A stretch of DNA of 64,000 nt, from NCBI RefSeq assembly GCF_003977595.1, contig NZ_RYYR01000014.1:40785-104784 (forward strand). Reading direction: 5' to 3'. This document shows positions 38,020 through 47,816 of the stretch, one piece after another; positions within the stretch are counted from its first letter, which is position 1; each line of letters opens with the position of its first letter. A program made the position numbers and the translations under genes. Source of the stretch: Lysinibacillus antri. GTDB taxonomy: Bacteria; Bacillota; Bacilli; Bacillales_A; Planococcaceae. Under the pieces are notes generated by a model that had not been told where the DNA came from, searched no databases, and worked only from the letters and a program-made list of their open reading frames with translations.

Positions 38020-38891
38020 TTTTTCACCAACTCTTTATCTTCAGTATAATCATAAACGCCTCGACCACTTTTTCGTCCTAAGCGACCTGCTTTTACGTAT
38101 TGTTCAAGTAGTGGGGCTGGGCGATATTTTTCCCCTAATTTTTCATGTAAGTAGCGTAAGTTATTTAAACGCACGTCTAATCCTACTAAATCTACTAATT
38201 CAAAAGGCCCCATCGGATAATTTAAACCAAGTTTAATTGCTTTATCAATTTCTTCTGGCGTGCCTAGTCCTTCTTGTAACATATAAAACGCTTCATTTCC
38301 GACTAGCGCACTGATTCGGCTCGTTACAAACCCTGGGAACTCATTAATCACAACCGTTTCTTTTCCTAACTGCTCAGCAACTTCACGAATCAGATTAGCT
38401 GTTTCATCACTCGTTTCTAACCCGCGCACAATTTCAATAAGTTTCATCCGGTGAACTGGATTGAAGAAATGCATCGCTATCGTACGTTCTGGACGATTAG
38501 CATAGGAGGCAATTTCCGTTGGGCTCATCGTTGAAGTATTTGTTGCAAAGTAGCAAGTAGATGGTGCTAATTTTTCCATTTGTTCGAATACAGATCTTTT
38601 TATATCTGCTTTTTCCGGTACAGCCTCAATTATTAAATCGGCATTGCTTACACCTTTTTCAAAATCTGTTGTATAAGCTAAATTTGATAGTCCAAGGGCT
38701 GCTTGTTCGTCAGAAAGTTTTCCGTACTTCTTTGATTTCTCAAAAATACTTTGAATCTCTCTTTCTGCACCTTGTAAAGCTTCTTCATTTACATCGACTA
38801 ACGTTGTATTAAATCCTCCGATAGCGGAAACATAAGCAATTCCTCGCCCCATAACCCCAGAACCAATTACTGTTAGATTTTTAAACTTCAT
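38016..38891 (-). CDS. paaH: 3-hydroxyacyl-CoA dehydrogenase PaaH
   Basis: A 291-residue NAD-dependent dehydrogenase for 3-hydroxyadipyl-CoA. The Rossmann motif is VIGSGVMGRGIAYVSAIGG at the N terminus, with the acidic NAD-binding residue in LVDVNEE. The catalytic region is HFFNPVHRMKLIEIVRG (His near 138), and the C-terminal domain carries NEFPGFVTSRI and YPMGPFELVDLVGLD. It starts a short segment after a terminator and a repeat that separate it from the aldehyde dehydrogenase gene. AGGGGGATTAAAT precedes the ATG. Confidence 0.92.
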   Translation of the reverse strand: MKFKNLTVIGSGVMGRGIAYVSAIGGFNTTLVDVNEEALQGAEREIQSIFEKSKKYGKLSDEQAALGLSNLAYTTDFEKGVSNADLIIEAVPEKADIKRSVFEQMEKLAPSTCYFATNTSTMSPTEIASYANRPERTIAMHFFNPVHRMKLIEIVRGLETSDETANLIREVAEQLGKETVVINEFPGFVTSRISALVGNEAFYMLQEGLGTPEEIDKAIKLGLNYPMGPFELVDLVGLDVRLNNLRYLHEKLGEKYRPAPLLEQYVKAGRLGRKSGRGVYDYTEDKELVKK

Positions 38892-38914
38892 ATTTAATCC
38901 CCCTATAGTAAGAA

Positions 38915-38968
38915 GAGCGAAATCGGCTCGCCGCAGTAGCTAGACACTATTCAATCTCTATATTTGTA
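38915..38968. repeat. AGCTAGACA-family repeat, short copy 2
   Basis: A truncated member of the family at 7690 and 52295: AGAGCGAAATCGGCTCGCCG continues to AGCTAGACACTATTCAA. It lies upstream of paaH within the operon gap. Confidence 0.55.
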
Positions 38969-38982
38969 TTCTTAAGCTAAAA

Positions 38983-39022
38983 AAAGAGAAGAATAGGAGA
39001 AGAATCCCCTATTCTTTTTTAA
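38983..39022 (-). terminator. Intra-operon terminator after the aldehyde dehydrogenase gene
   Basis: AAGAATAGG (38989-38997) pairs with CCTATTCTT (39008-39016), with flanking A and T runs. It would limit readthrough from paaK-paaG-aldehyde dehydrogenase into paaHJ. Confidence 0.7.
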
Positions 39023-39026
39023 TATT

Positions 39027-40532
39027 TTATAAACCAAGTGGATTTAATGGGCGATTACCATAATAAGAGATAATACTCTTCGTTTCTGTATAAAGATCTA
39101 ATGTTTCAATGCAAAGTTCACGGCCGAAACCAGATTGCTTGTAACCCCCAAATGGTGTTCCTGGCATTGCAGAGAATGGACAGTTTACCATGACGATACC
39201 TGCTTGAATTGCATTTGCTACACGCGTTGCTCGTGCACCATCTTTCGACCAAACAGCAGAACCTAAACCAAATTCCGTATCGTTCGCTAATTGGATTGCT
39301 TCTTTTTCATCTTTAAACTTACTAACAACTACAACTGGTCCAAAAATTTCTTCTTGAACGACTTTCATATTTTGAGTTACATCTGCAATTACTGTTGGTT
39401 CGTACCAGAAGCCCTTTTCAAAGCCATCAACGCTCGCTACATTCCCACCAACTAAAATTGTTGCGCCTTCTTCTCGTGCAGATTGTACATACCCATCAAT
39501 TACATCTACTTGTGCTTGGTCGATAATCGCGCCCATATGTGTTTCCTTGCTAAATGGATCACCAAGCTTAATTTGTTTTGCTTTGGCAACGAATTTCTCC
39601 ATAAATGCATCATAAATACTTTCTTGAATATATAAACGTGAACGCGCTTCACAAGATTGACCTGAATTATAGAAAATACCATATAAAGAACCATCTACCG
39701 CAGCGTCGATATCAGCATCTTCAAATACTAGATTTGGTGATTTACCACCAAGTTCCAATGTCACACGTTTTAACGTATCTGAAGCTTTTTTCATAATGTC
39801 TTTCCCAATTGGAGTCGAACCTGTGAACGCTACTTTATCAACTTTTTCGTGTTCTACTAGGTAATTTCCAACTTCAGCACCTGAACCAGGTACAATATTC
39901 ACAACACCCGCTGGTACACCTGCCTCAAGACAAATTTCACCTAAGATGATCGCAGTTAATGGCGTTAAAGAAGCTGGCTTTACTACAACGGAACATCCAA
40001 CTGCGATTGCTGGAGCTACTTTCCAAGCTGCCATCATTAATGGATAGTTCCAAGGAATAATTTGTGCACAAACACCCACTGCTTCCTTTTCCGTGTAGTT
40101 ATGGAATTGACCAGGTAAATTATTGACTACTCCACGATGGCCAACAATAGCAGCAGCATAAAACTCGAAATCTTCAATCGCTTGATGTACTTGTCCTTGT
40201 GCTGCACTTAAAGATTTACCTGTATCTAAAATTTCAAGCTCTACTAGTTCATTAAAACGAGAGCGCATAATAGCAGCAATTTTATTTAAAACTTGTGAAC
40301 GACGAGATACTGGATACTTGCTCCATTTCCCATGGTCAAATGCTTCGCGTGCAGCTAAAACAGCACGTTCTGCATCTTCTTTACTCGCTTTTGCAACTTT
40401 CGCAATTAACTCCCCTGTTGCTGGGTTGTATGTTTCGATTGTTGCTCCATTACTGCTTTCTACTTTTTCGCCATTTATAATTAAGTGATAGTACTCACGT
40501 TTTAATGTGCTTTTTTCTTCTACTGTTGACAT
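39027..40532 (-). CDS. NAD(P)-dependent aldehyde dehydrogenase of the paa cluster
   Basis: A 501-residue aldehyde dehydrogenase superfamily enzyme. The NAD fold contains IPWNYPLMMAAWKVAPAIAV and FTGSTPIGKDI, the general-base Glu is in TLELGGKSPNLVF, and the catalytic Cys is in FYNSGQSCEARSRLYI. It could oxidise the open-chain semialdehyde (3-oxo-5,6-dehydrosuberyl-CoA semialdehyde) as the dehydrogenase half of PaaZ does, or phenylacetaldehyde to phenylacetate. Unlike PaaZ (about 680 residues), it has no C-terminal MaoC hydratase domain. AAGGAG precedes the ATG. Confidence 0.88.
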   Translation of the reverse strand: MSTVEEKSTLKREYYHLIINGEKVESSNGATIETYNPATGELIAKVAKASKEDAERAVLAAREAFDHGKWSKYPVSRRSQVLNKIAAIMRSRFNELVELEILDTGKSLSAAQGQVHQAIEDFEFYAAAIVGHRGVVNNLPGQFHNYTEKEAVGVCAQIIPWNYPLMMAAWKVAPAIAVGCSVVVKPASLTPLTAIILGEICLEAGVPAGVVNIVPGSGAEVGNYLVEHEKVDKVAFTGSTPIGKDIMKKASDTLKRVTLELGGKSPNLVFEDADIDAAVDGSLYGIFYNSGQSCEARSRLYIQESIYDAFMEKFVAKAKQIKLGDPFSKETHMGAIIDQAQVDVIDGYVQSAREEGATILVGGNVASVDGFEKGFWYEPTVIADVTQNMKVVQEEIFGPVVVVSKFKDEKEAIQLANDTEFGLGSAVWSKDGARATRVANAIQAGIVMVNCPFSAMPGTPFGGYKQSGFGRELCIETLDLYTETKSIISYYGNRPLNPLGL

Positions 40533-40545
40533 ACAATCTCTCCTT

Positions 40546-41319
40546 CTATTGACCTACGAATATAGGTTTTCTTTTTTCTACAAAAGCTTGAACACCTTCT
40601 CGATGATCCTGAGTGAGTCCGGCAATTCGTTGCCCTTCTGCTTCATACGTTAAGTAATCCTCTAGCGATAATGCATCTGCTGCACGTAACGCACGTTTCA
40701 TTAAAGTAATTGCCTTCGTTGGAAGATTAGCAATTTTCTCAGCAAATAAAGCTACTTCCCTATCAAATTCCTCATTCGCTACTACTTTCGTCGCAAGGCC
40801 AAGTGCTAGAGCTTCTTGTGGTAAAATACGTTCACCTAAAACAGAAATTTCCAATGCCTTTGCATCTCCAACAATGCGTTTTAAGAAATAGAGGTTGCCC
40901 GAATCGGGTATGAGTCCAACGTGTATAAATGCATTTAAGAAGAACGATTTCTCAGCCATTATTCTAAAATCACATGCCAGTGCTAAACTAAAGCCTGCTC
41001 CAGCTGCCGCACCGTGGACTGCAGCAATAATCGGCTTTTCACAGTTAGTAATTTGTTTTACCATTGGACCATATAAAGTATTTAATACTTCACCATGATT
41101 CATTGATTCATCCACTGTCGATAAATCCTGTCCCGAGCAAAAACCTCGACCAGCACCTTTTAAGACGATACATCGAACATTTGTATCTTTTTCAGCTTGC
41201 TTAATCGCGTTTTTAATATCTTTATTCATCGTAGCAGTAAATGCATTTAACGAATCTGGACGATTAAGTAAAATCGTACATACATTATTTATTACTTCAT
41301 ATTCGATTGTTTCGTACAT
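40546..41319 (-). CDS. paaG: 1,2-epoxyphenylacetyl-CoA isomerase PaaG
   Basis: A 257-residue crotonase that isomerises ring-1,2-epoxyphenylacetyl-CoA to oxepin-CoA. It carries the PaaG-like GRGFCSGQDLS motif, the oxyanion loop AAAGAGFSLALACD and, in place of the second hydratase Glu, IHVGLIPDSGN with an Asp, as in isomerases of this group. It lies one base downstream of the paaF stop, so translation is coupled. Confidence 0.9.
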   Translation of the reverse strand: MYETIEYEVINNVCTILLNRPDSLNAFTATMNKDIKNAIKQAEKDTNVRCIVLKGAGRGFCSGQDLSTVDESMNHGEVLNTLYGPMVKQITNCEKPIIAAVHGAAAGAGFSLALACDFRIMAEKSFFLNAFIHVGLIPDSGNLYFLKRIVGDAKALEISVLGERILPQEALALGLATKVVANEEFDREVALFAEKIANLPTKAITLMKRALRAADALSLEDYLTYEAEGQRIAGLTQDHREGVQAFVEKRKPIFVGQ

Positions 41320-41320
41320 G

Positions 41321-42094
41321 TTATCGCCCCTTAAACTGAGGTTTACGCTTTTCTACAAAAGCCTGCATTCCTTCTTTTTGATCTTCTGAAGAGAACAGTA
41401 CGTAAAAGTTTTTTCGTTCAAATTGCATACCTTCATATAAAGAATAATCAACTGCTTTATTTACCGACTCTTTAATTAATCGAATGGCAAGAGGCGGTTG
41501 ATTACTAATTTGAGTTGCTATTTTCATCGTTTCTTCTATTAAGATCTCTTTTTGGACGATTTGATTGATGACACCATGTTGAAGTGCAGCATTAGCCGTA
41601 ATTCGATTTGCTGTCCAAATCCATTCAAGAGCCTTTGTGCGACCGACAAGTTTCGTTAGTCGTTGTGTCCCCCCTGCTCCTGGCATTACCCCAAGATTTA
41701 CTTCAGGGAAACAAAATTCTGTTCCTTCTGCAGCAATTAGCATGTCACAACTTAGAGCAAGTTCAAAGCCACCACCAAATACGTAGCCTTGAACTGCTCC
41801 GATAATCGGCTTTTTCATTAACGCGATTTTATCCCAATCAGCAAATTGGTTTAACAGTTCGAGCTTAATCGTATCATCAAAGGCCATTTCATCAATATCT
41901 GCACCAGCTGAAAAAGCATTTCCACGCCCTTGTAGAACAATGACACGTACTTCTTCATCCCGTTCAAATTGTTCAAATGCTTCAACAATTTCACGTACCA
42001 TTTTACGATTTAGTGCATTGTATTGTTTTGGACGATTTAACTCCACAATACCTATTGCTTCTTGCTTAGATGTAATAATGAATTCAAAATCCAT
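41321..42094 (-). CDS. paaF: Enoyl-CoA hydratase PaaF (2,3-dehydroadipyl-CoA hydratase)
   Basis: A 257-residue crotonase with the two hydratase glutamates (FGGGFELALSCD and FPEVNLGVMPGAGGTQR) and SAGADIDEMAF at the first oxyanion-hole strand. By position and motifs it is the beta-oxidation hydratase for 2,3-dehydroadipyl-CoA. Its start overlaps the EthD stop by one base (TAATG). Assignment as paaF versus the crotonase at 35844 rests on operon position. Confidence 0.86.
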   Translation of the reverse strand: MDFEFIITSKQEAIGIVELNRPKQYNALNRKMVREIVEAFEQFERDEEVRVIVLQGRGNAFSAGADIDEMAFDDTIKLELLNQFADWDKIALMKKPIIGAVQGYVFGGGFELALSCDMLIAAEGTEFCFPEVNLGVMPGAGGTQRLTKLVGRTKALEWIWTANRITANAALQHGVINQIVQKEILIEETMKIATQISNQPPLAIRLIKESVNKAVDYSLYEGMQFERKNFYVLFSSEDQKEGMQAFVEKRKPQFKGR

Positions 42095-42396
42095 TAAGCA
42101 TCTTCACCGATCATTAACGTTACTAAATTACCTGCAAAACTCATTAAGTCTTTACCTGATGCTTTCCCTTCTGCCGAGCGCATTCCGTTCTTTAAATCAT
42201 CCATGCTGTCGTAAATCATTTCGCACATTAAATAATAAGGTGAATCTGTTCCCATTGGCGTTGTAGAAAACTTAGTTACACGCATTTCACGCAACCCAGG
42301 AATTTTTTCTGTAATTGGTGCATGAACCTCAAAGTAATGTTGATCGAATGCTTCTTTATCTTCTGGATGTTTATAAAGTGCTATTAATTTCGCCAT
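42094..42396 (-). CDS. EthD-domain protein of the paa operon
   Basis: A 100-residue dimeric alpha/beta-barrel protein of the EthD family. Conserved features are IALYKHPEDKEAFDQHYFEV, with HAPITEKIPGLREMRVTKF following. EthD proteins are small stress-barrel-type proteins first linked to ether degradation. In Gram-positive phenylacetate clusters one often lies between paaD and paaF, but its step is unproven; ring-intermediate handling is inference. It is tightly packed between paaD and paaF. Confidence 0.85.
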   Translation of the reverse strand: MAKLIALYKHPEDKEAFDQHYFEVHAPITEKIPGLREMRVTKFSTTPMGTDSPYYLMCEMIYDSMDDLKNGMRSAEGKASGKDLMSFAGNLVTLMIGEDA

Positions 42397-42413
42397 TAAA
42401 AATACGCCCCTTT

Positions 42414-42911
42414 TTACATTATTGTTGAAATAGGTTTCATCGCTTCAAATGGATTTTTACAGCTTTTACAATACAAAATACTGCGACAAGCTGTAGGACC
42501 AAAAATATTATCCATTGTTACATAATCAGATCCACAGTAGGCACATTCAACATGCCATGAACCATCTTCTTCTAAGTATTTAGGTGGTGGTGCAATACCA
42601 AATAACTTTAACCCTGCTTTTCCTTTTTCCGTAATTCTGTCGGAAGTCCAAGGAGGGTTGAAGATAAATTGAACCTCGACAGAATCTACATTTTCAACAG
42701 TTTTGATCGCACGTTCGATATTCCCTTTAATAATATTCAGCGCGGGACAACCTGAAAATGTTGGAAGCATCTTTATCACTACTTGCTGACCATCTATATC
42801 CACATGCTCTACCATCCCTAAATCAAGTACACTCACCGTATCGATTTCAGGATCTTTAACCGTATCGAGCACTTTATAGATTTGATCTATCATAATATCT
42901 ACTGCTGCCAT
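42414..42911 (-). CDS. paaD: PaaD, maturation factor for phenylacetyl-CoA epoxidase
   Basis: A 165-residue protein with an N-terminal MIP18/DUF59 domain (VLDTVKDPEIDTVSVLDLGM; PTFSGCPALNII) and a C-terminal zinc ribbon with paired cysteines (CAYCGSDY and CRSILYCKSC). PaaD is required for an active epoxidase, probably in iron or iron-sulphur assembly. GGAGGGG precedes the ATG. It follows paaC after 24 bases. Confidence 0.93.
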   Translation of the reverse strand: MAAVDIMIDQIYKVLDTVKDPEIDTVSVLDLGMVEHVDIDGQQVVIKMLPTFSGCPALNIIKGNIERAIKTVENVDSVEVQFIFNPPWTSDRITEKGKAGLKLFGIAPPPKYLEEDGSWHVECAYCGSDYVTMDNIFGPTACRSILYCKSCKNPFEAMKPISTIM

Positions 42912-42935
42912 ATCTACCCCTCCATTTTTTCTCTT

Positions 42936-43724
42936 TTACCAGGATGCTGCTAAGTCTGTTGCATAAACTTCTGACATCGTATCGATAGCTTGTTGCAATT
43001 CTTTCGTATGTTCTTGATTTCGACCATTTTGTTGAGGTTTTCCGAAAGTCGGAACTTCAACTTTAATTGTTTCAAACACTGGTTTAACATATTCAATCCA
43101 ACGATTTACTAGAACTTCTTCGGATTCAATTAATCCTGCATTTGTAATAGCAGTTGCTGCTTCACCATAAGAGAATAGGTCGCCACAATCTGCAAGCACT
43201 TTCTCTAATGCAGTTGTCATACGTTTCCGCGCATCTTCTGTTGCATTAAATAATTGCACAAACCAAGTTTTCCAGTGTAGTAAATGGTAGTAAATTTCCA
43301 TACTTACTTTTACTGCTGCATCTCTTAATGTTTCATCTGAGCTAGATTTTAACGAATCAATTTTTATCTTTTTAGCAGTCGTATAAATATAGTTACGTGC
43401 CACTGCATATGCCCAATCATATTGTGGGTTATCCATGTAATAACCTTCACCATTTGGACGTTCTACTAAAATACTATTTTTACGTTCCGATGCTGGTCGA
43501 ATATGGGCAAGTGAATCGGCTACTCCAACTCCTAACCCTTCAAGTAAACGATAGAACATCGTTGCGTGACCCATTGTATCTTGTGTTATAGAAGAAAATG
43601 CAACATCTTCTTCGATATGTGGTGCTAGACCTAACCATTCTGAACCACGGTATGAAAATAGATAATCATCATCTGCTAATTGGAATAGTAATTCAACTAC
43701 TGGATTTTCGATGTTCCCCGTCAT
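42936..43724 (-). CDS. paaC: PaaC, structural subunit of phenylacetyl-CoA 1,2-epoxidase
   Basis: A ferritin-like subunit of about 262 residues that pairs with PaaA. It has the fold-typical sequences VVELLFQLADDDYLFSYRGS and DTMGHATMFYRLLEGLG, but lacks a full set of di-iron ligands, as expected for PaaC. ATG at 43724 overlaps the paaB stop (ATGA) and has GGGGG nine bases upstream, so the longer TTG start at 43745 is rejected. The overlap implies coupled translation with paaB. Confidence 0.93.
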   Translation of the reverse strand: MTGNIENPVVELLFQLADDDYLFSYRGSEWLGLAPHIEEDVAFSSITQDTMGHATMFYRLLEGLGVGVADSLAHIRPASERKNSILVERPNGEGYYMDNPQYDWAYAVARNYIYTTAKKIKIDSLKSSSDETLRDAAVKVSMEIYYHLLHWKTWFVQLFNATEDARKRMTTALEKVLADCGDLFSYGEAATAITNAGLIESEEVLVNRWIEYVKPVFETIKVEVPTFGKPQQNGRNQEHTKELQQAIDTMSEVYATDLAASW

Positions 43725-44068
43725 TTTTTCTGACCCCCAGCCCAAGATAAAATTTCTTTTTCATCAAACATGCCTTGCTCATATTCACGCCATTTTTTTC
43801 TTAAGTAACCATAACCTTTAGTTAAACGGTAATCTTTATTATCTAGACGTTCTACAATTTGGCGTTCTTCTTGATTTAACCCACGAATATGATCACGTTT
43901 AACAACCCAAATATCCGCAACTGGCTCACGTCTCATGAAGTTCTCCTGTGCCATTAAAATAGCGATATCTTCATTTGGCGCTAATAAACTAAATTGATGC
44001 TGGAATGCGGATGTTTTCGTACGGCGGCTAAACACTTCAAATTCTTGATAAAATGATTCGTTGCCCAT
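43721..44068 (-). CDS. paaB: PaaB, subunit of phenylacetyl-CoA 1,2-epoxidase
   Basis: A 115-residue PaaB. The sequence FEVFSRRTKTSAFQHQFSLL and the DIAILMAQENFMRREPVADIW region are characteristic. PaaB links the catalytic PaaA-PaaC heterodimers in the complex. AAGGGGGATATAACA precedes the ATG. It lies 13 bases after paaA and overlaps paaC. Confidence 0.94.
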   Translation of the reverse strand: MGNESFYQEFEVFSRRTKTSAFQHQFSLLAPNEDIAILMAQENFMRREPVADIWVVKRDHIRGLNQEERQIVERLDNKDYRLTKGYGYLRKKWREYEQGMFDEKEILSWAGGQKK

Positions 44069-44081
44069 TGTTATATCCCCC

Positions 44082-45032
44082 TTATCCTCTTTGTGAACTT
44101 AATGCTTCTCGTACCCAAGCAGTGTTATCATAAGAAGTACGACGAAGTGTTAAACGTTCTTGTGATTTTGGACCTTCATTACGTTGGATTTTTTTGAAAT
44201 TCTCCCAGTTTGGTTGTTGATAGATCCACTTTTGACTTTCTTCATCAAAGCGTAAAGTTGGGTCTGGTATTTTTAAGCCAATTGATTGTATACGTGGAAT
44301 ATATTTTGATAAGAAACCTTGGCGTAATTCTTCATTTGTATTGATTCTGATTTTGTATTTAATTGTTACATCTTGTTTACTAGAACCTGTTGTATCACTT
44401 GATGGTGGTCCAAAGAAGAATAGAAGCGCTTCCCACCAACGATTTAATGCATCTTGCACCATGTCTTTTTGTGCTTGTGTTCCTTCTGCCAATGCTAAAA
44501 TGATTGCTTCTCCGTGTTGTGCGTGGAATACTTCTTCGGCACAAATGCGTTGTAGGGCACGCGTATATGGAGCGTACGAAGCATTTAACATATTTGTCTG
44601 TGTAATAATCGCTGCACCATCTACTAACCAACCGATTAAACCAGCATCTCCCCATGACTCTGTGGCCATATGGAAAACATTATGGAACTTTAATCGTCCA
44701 GCAAATAAGTCTTGCATTAAATCTTCTCGGTTTTTCCCTAGTGGCTTAATCAAGTCCTCTGCAACACGTAACAATAACTGACCATGACCCATTTCATCTT
44801 GTACTTTTGCCATAATTCCTAATTTGCGATATAAAGTTGGCGCTTTTGGTACCCATTCTTTTTCAGGTAAAGCCCCCATAATTTCACTAATACCATGCAT
44901 TGAAATTAACTTGATTAATGCTAAGCGGTATTCTTCCGGCATCCAATCATCTGCTTCAATCTTGTCACCTGCAGCAATACGTGCTTCAAACTGAGCTTGT
45001 AAATCATTTTCTAACAAATGCGTTGTCATCAT
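44082..45032 (-). CDS. paaA: PaaA, catalytic di-iron subunit of phenylacetyl-CoA 1,2-epoxidase
   Basis: A 316-residue ferritin-like oxygenase subunit that inserts one oxygen atom into the ring of phenylacetyl-CoA. Two ligand motifs are visible: VQDEMGHGQLLLR and RICAEEVFHAQHGEAI (ExxH type), consistent with an intact di-iron centre. AGGAGGGTATAA precedes ATGATG. The 85-base AT-rich gap upstream, after the ferredoxin gene, shows no terminator, so it is probably cotranscribed with paaK, the reductase and the ferredoxin. Confidence 0.96.
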   Translation of the reverse strand: MMTTHLLENDLQAQFEARIAAGDKIEADDWMPEEYRLALIKLISMHGISEIMGALPEKEWVPKAPTLYRKLGIMAKVQDEMGHGQLLLRVAEDLIKPLGKNREDLMQDLFAGRLKFHNVFHMATESWGDAGLIGWLVDGAAIITQTNMLNASYAPYTRALQRICAEEVFHAQHGEAIILALAEGTQAQKDMVQDALNRWWEALLFFFGPPSSDTTGSSKQDVTIKYKIRINTNEELRQGFLSKYIPRIQSIGLKIPDPTLRFDEESQKWIYQQPNWENFKKIQRNEGPKSQERLTLRRTSYDNTAWVREALSSQRG

Positions 45033-45117
45033 TTATACCCTCCTATATAACATTTTTAATGATAAACACTTATATTCAGTTATATTAATGTGTAAAAAAA
45101 ATGAGCATACTAGATTA

Positions 45118-45360
<243 letters not shown>

Positions 45361-45385
45361 TCAATTCACTCCTTAATAATTTCAT

Positions 45386-46396
45386 TTACACTAACTGTTT
45401 TTTGTTTTCCATGATGCTCGTGCTGTGTAATGGCTGGACTTTCGAGGATGGATCAACATAAACTTTTGCATTGCTAATGGCTACTGGTGCTTCACCAAAT
45501 CCACTGGCGATTAGTTTTATTTTGCCTTCATAAGTACAAATGTCACCTGCTGCATAAATGCCTTCAATATTCGTCTCCATACGTGAGTTAACTACAATTG
45601 AATTTTTTTCAATTTGTAATCCCCAATTTTTAATCGGACCTAACGTAGATACAAAACCGTAGTTGACAATAACCTCATCCACATCTTTTAAGAGAGTTTG
45701 AGATTCATCTTTCGCATGTTTTAATATTACTTGATCGATTTTTTCAGTACCTATTAGCATATGCGGGTTGTATGGTGTTAGCACTTCAACGGAAGATGCC
45801 ATTAATTTTTCCACACTATGCTCATGCGCACGAAATTTATCTCGACGGTGTACAAGCATTACTTTACTTGCTACCGGTTCAAGCATTAATGCCCAATCTA
45901 CTGCTGAATCTCCTCCGCCAAATACCATTACATTTTTACCTCTGAATTTTTCTAAATCATTCACAAAGTAATGTAAATTTGCATTTTTGAAATCGTCTTC
46001 ACGTTCAATACCTAATGGACGTGGATTAAAAGCACCATTTCCAGCTGTAATTAGGATTGTTTTGGAATAATGCGTTTTTTTATTCGTTGTGATGACAAAG
46101 ATACCATCAGCATTTTTTTCAATTTTTTCAACGCTTTCTTCTAAACACACTTCAACTGGAAAAACCTTCATTTGTTTTTCTAAGTTATCTATTAACTGTT
46201 GTGCTTTTACCTCCGGGAAACCAGCAATATCATAAATATATTTTTCAGGATAGAGGGCAGACAACTGTCCACCCAATTGCGGTAAGCTTTCAATAATCTT
46301 AACGCTCATTTTACGCATTCCACCGTAAAATGCTGAAAACATCCCTACTGGTCCACCACCAATAATTGTTACATCTATTATTGGCAGATTTGTCAT
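45386..46396 (-). CDS. Ferredoxin-NADP(+) reductase, thioredoxin-reductase-like (YumC type)
   Basis: A 336-residue FAD enzyme with FAD motifs [15 protein letters not shown] and [21 protein letters not shown], and an NADPH motif [13 protein letters not shown]. It lacks the CxxC redox pair of thioredoxin reductase, which identifies the YumC-type ferredoxin-NADP reductase. It overlaps the paaK stop by four bases, and the ferredoxin gene follows after 28 bases. In context, it likely feeds electrons from NADPH to the ferredoxin for ring epoxidation. Confidence 0.92.
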   Translation of the reverse strand: MTNLPIIDVTIIGGGPVGMFSAFYGGMRKMSVKIIESLPQLGGQLSALYPEKYIYDIAGFPEVKAQQLIDNLEKQMKVFPVEVCLEESVEKIEKNADGIFVITTNKKTHYSKTILITAGNGAFNPRPLGIEREDDFKNANLHYFVNDLEKFRGKNVMVFGGGDSAVDWALMLEPVASKVMLVHRRDKFRAHEHSVEKLMASSVEVLTPYNPHMLIGTEKIDQVILKHAKDESQTLLKDVDEVIVNYGFVSTLGPIKNWGLQIEKNSIVVNSRMETNIEGIYAAGDICTYEGKIKLIASGFGEAPVAISNAKVYVDPSSKVQPLHSTSIMENKKQLV

Positions 46397-47727
46397 CTTA
46401 CCGCCTCCTCAAGCAGCTCATTTCGATGATCGACTACACGTATCGCTTTACCTTCTGATCTTGGGATGCTTAAAGGTGGTTGAATCGTCACTTCCACAGA
46501 CACTAAACATGCATTTTTTAAATCATGCTGTATTTGTTTTTTTAATTTTCGAATCGCATCATGATTTAAGTCACCTGCTATCTGTTGATGGAAGTTCGAA
46601 GTCAACTCTACTTTCACTTCAAGGGCATCCATATTCCCTTTTTTCCATAAATGTATTTGATAATGCGGTGCAAATTCATCAACTTTTAGTAATTCCCTTT
46701 CAATTTCAGATGGGAAAACGTTTACACCACGAATAATAATCATGTCATCCGTACGTCCCTTTACTCGAGCCATTCTTGCGGTTGTACGTCCACATTTACA
46801 TGTTTCTTTTGTAATTGACGTAATATCACCAGTTCGGTAACGAAGTAATGGTAATGCTTCTTTTGTTAAGCATGTAATAACTAATTCTCCATCCTCACCA
46901 TCTGCTACTGGCTCTAGCGTATCTGGATTAATAAGTTCAATTAAGAAATGATCCTCTGCAAGATGTAAACCATCTTGAGCTTCATAACATTCAATCGCTA
47001 CACCAGGACCCATTACTTCACTTAAGCCGTAAACATCCATTGCTTTAATCCCTAACTTCTTTTCAATGGTTTTACGCATTTCCTCTGACCATGGTTCTGC
47101 CCCAAAAATGCCGTACTCAATACCATTATCTTCAGGCGCTACTCCTTCTTCTTCTAACTTTTCAGCGATATTTAAAATATATGATGGTGTACCGCCAATG
47201 CCACGAGGTTTGAAATCTTTAATTAAAGTGACTTGTCGATCTGTATTACCACCAGAAATTGGTACAACTGCTGCACCTAATCGTTCTACACCATGGTGGA
47301 ACCCTATTCCTCCAGTAAATAGTCCATAACCATACGCGTTATGAAAAATATCTTCTGAAGATCCCCCAGCTGTCACAATCGCACGTGCTATAAGGTCAGA
47401 CCAGTTCTCAATATCTTTCCTAGTGTAGCCTACAATTGTTGGTTTTCCACTCGTACCTGATGAACCATGAATTCGAATAACATCCTTCTTTGGAACAGCA
47501 AATAAACCGAATGGGTATTGATCTCGTAAATCCTTTTTCACAGTAAAAGGCAATTTCCGGACATCATCAATTGATTTAATATCAGATGGCGAAATTTTTA
47601 ATTCCTCAAACTTTTGTTTGTAAAATGGCACATTATTGTAAACCCTTTCAACTGTCTCTACAAGACGTGCATTTTGAATCTCTTGCAGTTTCTCCCTAGA
47701 CAATGTTTCGATTTCAGGTGAATACAT
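46393..47727 (-). CDS. paaK: Phenylacetate-CoA ligase PaaK
   Basis: A ligase of about 444 residues that activates phenylacetate with ATP and CoA. The AMP-binding loop is [27 protein letters not shown] and the C-terminal [20 protein letters not shown] are characteristic. The long frame to 47868 adds 46-47 residues not found in the family. A GGGGGG tract lies six bases before ATG 47727, which I choose (ATG 47730 is an alternative). It is the first gene of the paa operon. Confidence 0.95.
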   Translation of the reverse strand: MYSPEIETLSREKLQEIQNARLVETVERVYNNVPFYKQKFEELKISPSDIKSIDDVRKLPFTVKKDLRDQYPFGLFAVPKKDVIRIHGSSGTSGKPTIVGYTRKDIENWSDLIARAIVTAGGSSEDIFHNAYGYGLFTGGIGFHHGVERLGAAVVPISGGNTDRQVTLIKDFKPRGIGGTPSYILNIAEKLEEEGVAPEDNGIEYGIFGAEPWSEEMRKTIEKKLGIKAMDVYGLSEVMGPGVAIECYEAQDGLHLAEDHFLIELINPDTLEPVADGEDGELVITCLTKEALPLLRYRTGDITSITKETCKCGRTTARMARVKGRTDDMIIIRGVNVFPSEIERELLKVDEFAPHYQIHLWKKGNMDALEVKVELTSNFHQQIAGDLNHDAIRKLKKQIQHDLKNACLVSVEVTIQPPLSIPRSEGKAIRVVDHRNELLEEAVR

Positions 47728-47775
47728 CATTGCCCCCCCTTTGATTTTAAACAAAAATTTACCCCTTATATAACA

Positions 47776-47816
47776 CTTTGGAAACGGAGCGTTATTAATC
47801 CGTTCTGTTACCAAAG
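47776..47816. promoter_or_regulatory. Candidate paa operon operator dyad
   Basis: AACGGA (47783-47788) pairs with TCCGTT (47799-47804), and an outer pair CTTTGG (47776-47781)/CCAAAG (47811-47816) flanks it. It lies about 50-90 bases upstream of paaK. PaaX is the obvious candidate binder. The rest of the 430-base paaK-paaI spacer is AT-rich and holds no other feature I can support. Confidence 0.4.

Noticed and set aside
39027..40532. PaaZ bifunctional protein
   Set aside because: The length (501 residues) and end of the protein leave no room for the MaoC hydratase domain.
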